DNA of 9,779 nt, taken from the NCBI GenBank assembly GCA_008017255.1, contig SSHD01000137.1, positions 1 to 9,779 on the forward strand, read 5' to 3'. This DNA is from Acinetobacter sp. Lineage in GTDB: Bacteria; Pseudomonadota; Gammaproteobacteria; Pseudomonadales; Moraxellaceae. Of the stretch, positions 7,134 through 9,779 are shown piece after piece. Each line of letters begins with the position of its first letter. Position 1 is the first letter of the stretch. The translations under genes were made by a program, and so were the position numbers. The notes beneath the pieces were generated by a model. The model was not told the DNA's origin. It saw only the letters and a program-made list of their open reading frames with translations, and made no database searches.

Positions 7134-7152
7134 GATTTATAAATTATAAATC
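7134..7152. promoter_or_regulatory. AT-rich inverted repeat in the htpX leader
   Basis: GATTTATA (7134-7141) and TATAAATC (7145-7152) are perfect inverted copies around AAT. They would lie at the very start of an RNA from the predicted heat-shock promoter, 33-52 bp before the htpX start codon. They could be an operator or a weak mRNA hairpin. Confidence 0.35.
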
Positions 7153-7160
7153 ATTTGGTT

Positions 7161-7190
7161 AATATGCAGGGCGAGGCCTAAAAATTCAAG
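7161..7190 (-). promoter_or_regulatory. Candidate sigma-32 (heat-shock) promoter of htpX
   Basis: On the minus strand CTTGAA (complement of 7185-7190) is followed after 13 nt by CCCTGCATATT (complement of 7161-7171). The E. coli RpoH consensus is CTTGAAA, 11-16 nt, CCCCATNT, so the -35 is perfect and the -10 is close, with normal spacing. The start point would fall near 7155, giving a leader of about 55 nt. htpX is a known heat-shock gene in E. coli, which supports the call. Confidence 0.6.
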
Positions 7191-7263
7191 CAAAAAATAG
7201 TCGTAGATACATTTAGTGTATAAAAAGAGCAATGTGCTGCTGAGTTGGAAAGTTAAAGCGTAG

Positions 7264-7287
7264 TTTTATTAAAAATGTTTAATAAAA
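7264..7287 (-). terminator. AT-only hairpin after the lytic transglycosylase gene
   Basis: TTTTATTAAA (7264-7273) pairs perfectly with TTTAATAAAA (7278-7287) around AATG, 31 bp beyond the stop codon of the minus-strand gene. The 10-bp stem contains no G or C and no clear U-run follows, so termination here would be weak. Confidence 0.3.
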
Positions 7288-7318
7288 TCAAATGGTAAAT
7301 TTTGGTTTGTTTGGTGCG

Positions 7319-8233
7319 TTAATCGCTAAAACGAATCTGTGCAGAGGCGGTTGCATTGCCTGTACTATATGTACCTGCAGGTGCATCTGTAAACGTACCA
7401 TCGGCGAGGGTAATAATTTCCCGCTTTGACTGCTTTGGTGCGGCTGTAGCCACAGTGGCTGCGGTCGTGCTTGTCGCATTTACGGTTGTCGCTTTTGCCG
7501 TATTATTTTGCGCAGCTGGCATGTAATTGGCAGATTGTGCAATCACTTGGCTGTTGGAGCTCGTGCTGCTTGCGCTTAAACCTACGCCAGCACTATATAA
7601 GTTTTGATAGCGACTGGTAACACGACGAACATAATCTTGGGTTTCACGAAAGGGCGGAATACCACCATATTTATCGACATTGCCTTCACCGGCGTTATAA
7701 GCCGCAATCGCAAGACGGGTATCACCTTTAAAGCGTTTGGTCAGCCAACTTAAATATTTCGCTCCAGCAAAAATGTTTTGTTGTGGGTCGTAGGCATTGC
7801 TGACATTAAAACGACGTGCGGTAGCAGGCATTAGTTGCATTAAGCCTTGTGCCCCAACAGGTGAGCGTGCATGGATGTTAAAACCAGATTCGGTATGCAT
7901 GACGGCTTTAATCAAACCTTCAGGTACGCCATGTTGCAGCGCGGCTTGGCGAATCAAGCCATCAAAGGCATTTTTATTACGGCTATAACTTGGCAGTACG
8001 GAGGCTTCACTAACCCCCCAGTTGCTATAGCTATGGATATTGCTGTCGGGATAATAGGTTTTTTTGACGAATTTTAACTCGCTATTGCCAGCATTTTTTT
8101 TGTTGGTGAGTAGGGTGGTGCCGTTGCTTTCTTTAAATTGATAAATAGTCTGCCCAGCATGTGTAAATGCTGAACTGATAACTAAGCAGATTATCCCCAC
8201 GCAAAGGGTAAAAGTCTGTGTTGTTCTATCCAT
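7319..8233 (-). CDS. Exported lytic transglycosylase (SLT domain) with DUF4124-like N-terminus
   Basis: This 304-aa periplasmic enzyme is predicted to cleave the MurNAc-GlcNAc bond of peptidoglycan with 1,6-anhydro product formation. A signal peptide covers residues 1-26 (ending FTHA). A short DUF4124-like segment, IYQFKESNGTTLLTNKK, follows at 30-46. The SLT domain runs about 88-210. Its catalytic Glu115 is in MHTESGFNIHARS, followed by GAQGLMQLMPATA (127-139), AIAAYNAGEGNV (175-186) and FRETQDYVRRV (195-205). The tail from about 215 is low-complexity, rich in Ala, Thr and Ser, and its role is unknown. The start has no visible ribosome binding site. Instead, TATAAT (complement of 8235-8240) almost touches the ATG, so the mRNA may be leaderless or nearly so. 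It shares strand with htpX but has its own 218-bp gap. Confidence 0.93.
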   Translation of the reverse strand: MDRTTQTFTLCVGIICLVISSAFTHAGQTIYQFKESNGTTLLTNKKNAGNSELKFVKKTYYPDSNIHSYSNWGVSEASVLPSYSRNKNAFDGLIRQAALQHGVPEGLIKAVMHTESGFNIHARSPVGAQGLMQLMPATARRFNVSNAYDPQQNIFAGAKYLSWLTKRFKGDTRLAIAAYNAGEGNVDKYGGIPPFRETQDYVRRVTSRYQNLYSAGVGLSASSTSSNSQVIAQSANYMPAAQNNTAKATTVNATSTTAATVATAAPKQSKREIITLADGTFTDAPAGTYSTGNATASAQIRFSD

Positions 8234-8354
8234 AATTATAATATTCGCAACAAAAAGCGAAATCCCTGCCCGCAGTGTAGCAAAAAAATCGACGAAAGGA
8301 ACTTTTGCAACAATTTTTTTTATTCTGTGTTGTCTTACAAAAATTAAGTTGGGA

Positions 8355-8374
8355 TGTGCAAAAGTTGTGCAAAA
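8355..8374 (-). repeat. Two TGTGCAAAA 9-mers one helical turn apart
   Basis: TGTGCAAAA occurs at 8355-8363 and 8366-8374, exactly 11 bp apart. The complement TTTTGCACA differs from the relaxed DnaA-box consensus TTATNCACA at one position. Phased direct copies are typical of protein binding sites. Confidence 0.5.
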
Positions 8375-8408
8375 AAAAATAAATTATTTTTTTAAAAATT
8401 AAATCTTG

Positions 8409-8442
8409 ACTTAGATAAAACGTTGATTTTACTTGGATAAAA
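8409..8442 (+). repeat. Two 12-mers, ACTTAGATAAAA and ACTTGGATAAAA, 22 bp apart
   Basis: The copies at 8409-8420 and 8431-8442 differ at one base and are spaced by two helical turns. AGATAAAA recurs at 8684-8691 near ttcA. They could be binding sites or unwinding-element repeats; chance in AT-rich DNA is also possible. Confidence 0.45.
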
Positions 8443-8526
8443 TGATTGGTTAAAAATTGATCAGTTTAATCTAAAGCCTTATTCTACGCTAAAAACAGTT
8501 TGTCAAGAGCAAAGAAACCCACAGAT

Positions 8527-8549
8527 TTATCCACAGCTTTTGTGGAAAA
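8527..8549. promoter_or_regulatory. Perfect DnaA box with inverted near-match
   Basis: TTATCCACA (8527-8535) is the exact strong DnaA-box consensus. After 5 bp (GCTTT), TGTGGAAAA (8541-8549) is its inverse with one mismatch (TTTTCCACA). A weaker 6/9 match, AAACCCACA, precedes at 8516-8524. The matches are direct; binding is inferred. Confidence 0.6.
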
Positions 8550-8728
8550 CTATACGGAGGTAGAAAATATAAGCGCTTGCGGCAGTGTTGACATATTTTG
8601 GTCATAATTTTACCCATCATGGGCGCAAAAACGGTGCACTAAACATTTTGCAAAAATCTTTAGGTGCGTAATATTTCGGAATCAGATAAAATCTCGCGTT
8701 GTTTTGTGTTATTGGGTAAATCACGTTT

Positions 8729-9634
8729 ATGTACGCGCCAGTAGAATCCGACCAAGGATTTAATTTTAAACCTGAGCTTCCGACCAGTTCGGCGTATTAT
8801 CGCCTGTTGAAAAAGCTACGTCGTCAAGTTGGGCATGCAATTCGTGATTACAACATGATTGAAGATGGCGACAAAGTCATGGTGTGTGTGTCTGGCGGTA
8901 AAGACAGTTACACCTTGCTAGATATTTTGTTGCAGTTTAAGCGCATTGCACCGATCAATTTTGATGTGGTGGCGGTGAACTTAGATCAAAAACAACCGGG
9001 TTTCCCAGAAGATGTGCTGCCGCGTTATATGGAAGAAAACAATATTCCGTATTACATTTTGGAAAAAGACACTTACACCATCACCAAACGCTTAACCCCA
9101 GAAGGTAAAACCTATTGTGCGGTCTGTTCGCGGTTACGCCGTGGCTCGCTATATGGTTTTGCACAAGAGATTGGCGCAACCAAAGTGGCGTTGGGGCATC
9201 ATCGTGATGACATTATGGCGACATTCTTTTTAAATCTGTTTCATGGCGGTAGCTTAAAGGCGATGCCACCGAAATTATTATCCACCGATAAAAAGAATAT
9301 TTTGATTCGTCCTTTGGCTTACGTCGAAGAAAAAGACATCATCAAATATGCCGATTTGCGCAATTTCCCAATTATTCCTTGTAACTTGTGTGGTTCGCAG
9401 GAAAACTTACAGCGTGCCATCATCAACGACATGCTACGTGAATGGGACAAGCAGCATCCAAAACGTTTACATAGTATTTTTGGTGCTTTGCAAAATGTAT
9501 CGCCATCGCAGTTGGCAGACCGAGATCTATTCGATTTTGAAGCCTTGGATGCGCAGCGCGAGTTAGATTTAAAAGCCCCAGAGCTGTTGAAAAACCGTTT
9601 GGATGTAGTGAATTTAAGCTTTGCTGCTGAATAA
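8729..9634 (+). CDS. ttcA: tRNA 2-thiocytidine(32) synthetase TtcA
   Basis: This 301-aa cytoplasmic iron-sulfur enzyme thiolates cytidine 32 in the anticodon loop of certain tRNAs, using ATP and a sulfur donor fed by cysteine desulfurase. The PP-loop ATP motif SGGKDS is at 55-60. The two CxxC motifs are Cys130/Cys133 ([10 protein letters not shown]) and Cys218/Cys221 (CNLCGSQ). The 4Fe-4S cluster is expected on Cys130, Cys133 and Cys221, by offset from the E. coli ligands Cys122, Cys125 and Cys213. [16 protein letters not shown] (156-171) is also typical. Length fits the E. coli protein (311 aa). The ribosome binding site is weak (GGGT, 8714-8717), but no other start is plausible. All key residues are intact. 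An insertion sequence begins 2 bp after its stop codon, so its native 3' end and terminator are displaced. Confidence 0.97.
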   Translation: MYAPVESDQGFNFKPELPTSSAYYRLLKKLRRQVGHAIRDYNMIEDGDKVMVCVSGGKDSYTLLDILLQFKRIAPINFDVVAVNLDQKQPGFPEDVLPRYMEENNIPYYILEKDTYTITKRLTPEGKTYCAVCSRLRRGSLYGFAQEIGATKVALGHHRDDIMATFFLNLFHGGSLKAMPPKLLSTDKKNILIRPLAYVEEKDIIKYADLRNFPIIPCNLCGSQENLQRAIINDMLREWDKQHPKRLHSIFGALQNVSPSQLADRDLFDFEALDAQRELDLKAPELLKNRLDVVNLSFAAE

Positions 9635-9636
9635 TA

Positions 9637-9779
9637 GACCTCTTGCGAAAGTCGTTATTGCAAGTTCATCCGGTTTACCAGTGCAGCGATTAAGTTAATG
9701 CGTAAACCGAATCTTTTTCGTCTATTTCGATAGCGTTCACTTAGTATTCTAAATCTTTTCAATTGACTATTAATATGTT
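9637..9779 (-). mobile_element. End of an IS5-family insertion sequence (runs off right edge)
   Basis: The terminal inverted repeat is probably GACCTCTTGCGAAAGTC, starting near 9637. This is inferred from its position between the ttcA stop codon and the transposase stop codon and from resemblance to IS5-family ends. TA at 9635-9636 may be target duplication. The other end is outside the window, so the boundary and duplication cannot be confirmed. Confidence 0.75.
9655..9779 (-). CDS. IS5-family transposase, C-terminal part
   Basis: Reading the minus strand, the last 41 codons give INSQLKRFRILSERYRNRRK, then RFGLRINLIAALVNRMNLQ and a stop (complement of 9655-9657). The LSERYRNRRKRFGLR block is the well-known C-terminal signature of IS5-type DDE transposases, which often end in NLIAG/A plus a few residues. 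The DDE catalytic residues lie outside the window, so intactness cannot be judged. The stop lies 18 bp from the presumed element end, as is normal for such compact elements. Confidence 0.88.
   Translation of the reverse strand, partial: HINSQLKRFRILSERYRNRRKRFGLRINLIAALVNRMNLQ

Larger units (their letters stand above)
8234..8728. other. 495-bp AT-rich divergent gap with DnaA-box-like sites
   Basis: No protein gene is supported. A strong GGAGG at 8556-8560 is not followed by a usable start codon. The stretch holds poly-A and A/T tracts (about 8370-8400), several DnaA-box-like 9-mers, two 12-mer repeats and a perfect palindrome TTTTGCAAAA (8646-8655). It must also contain the promoters of the transglycosylase gene and ttcA. 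I could not pick a convincing ttcA promoter: TTGACA at 8589-8594 lacks a well-spaced -10, and AGATAAAAT at 8684-8692 is a possible -10 without a clear -35. Confidence 0.6.

Noticed and set aside
8589..8618. TTGACA as the -35 of a ttcA promoter
   Set aside because: The only good -10-like hexamer, CATAAT, is 9 bp away, far from the required 16-18 bp.
8556..8668. Strong GGAGG followed by a 28-codon GTG-start frame in the ttcA upstream gap
   Set aside because: The start codon is too far from the GGAGG, and the predicted peptide has no recognisable features.

Overview
The window looks like a chromosomal segment of a gammaproteobacterium of the Moraxellaceae, most likely Acinetobacter. This is inferred from the AT-rich intergenic DNA, the similarity of the housekeeping proteins (HtpX, TtcA, a DUF4124-type lytic transglycosylase) to that group as I recall it, and an IS5-family element of a kind common there. 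No species can be named from sequence alone.

Layout. Positions 1-424 (minus) hold the N-terminal part of a lipoprotein-like alpha/beta hydrolase that runs off the left edge. A DMT/EamA exporter (542-1501, minus) follows, with a perfect 13-bp hairpin between the two. A 559-bp gap (1502-2060) contains a Rho-independent terminator pointing toward the exporter, which suggests an attenuated leader or a small RNA, and 2.4 copies of a 31-bp tandem repeat in front of the next gene. A complete AcrB-type RND pump subunit (2061-5147, plus) has no periplasmic adaptor or outer-membrane partner beside it. Two small membrane-protein genes follow it: DUF3817 (5194-5532) and DUF4112 (5501-6124). The three probably form one transcription unit, ending at a bidirectional terminator at 6152-6177.

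On the other side of that terminator lie htpX (6195-7100, minus), with a good sigma-32-like promoter, and a lytic transglycosylase (7319-8233, minus). A 495-bp AT-rich divergent gap (8234-8728) carries a perfect DnaA box, an inverted near-match and two more near-matches. ttcA (8729-9634, plus) is followed 2 bp after its stop codon by the end of an IS5-family element, whose transposase C-terminus runs off the right edge.

How the genes fit together. Most of the window concerns the cell envelope: export (DMT, RND), membrane-protein quality control (HtpX) and peptidoglycan turnover (lytic transglycosylase). ttcA is a tRNA thiolation gene. No complete novel defence or mobile system is visible. The observations most worth following are the orphan RND pump with a remodelled drug-binding pocket and repeat-bearing upstream region, the attenuator-like leader before the DMT exporter, the short tandem duplications at two consecutive start regions, and the origin-like DnaA-box cluster.
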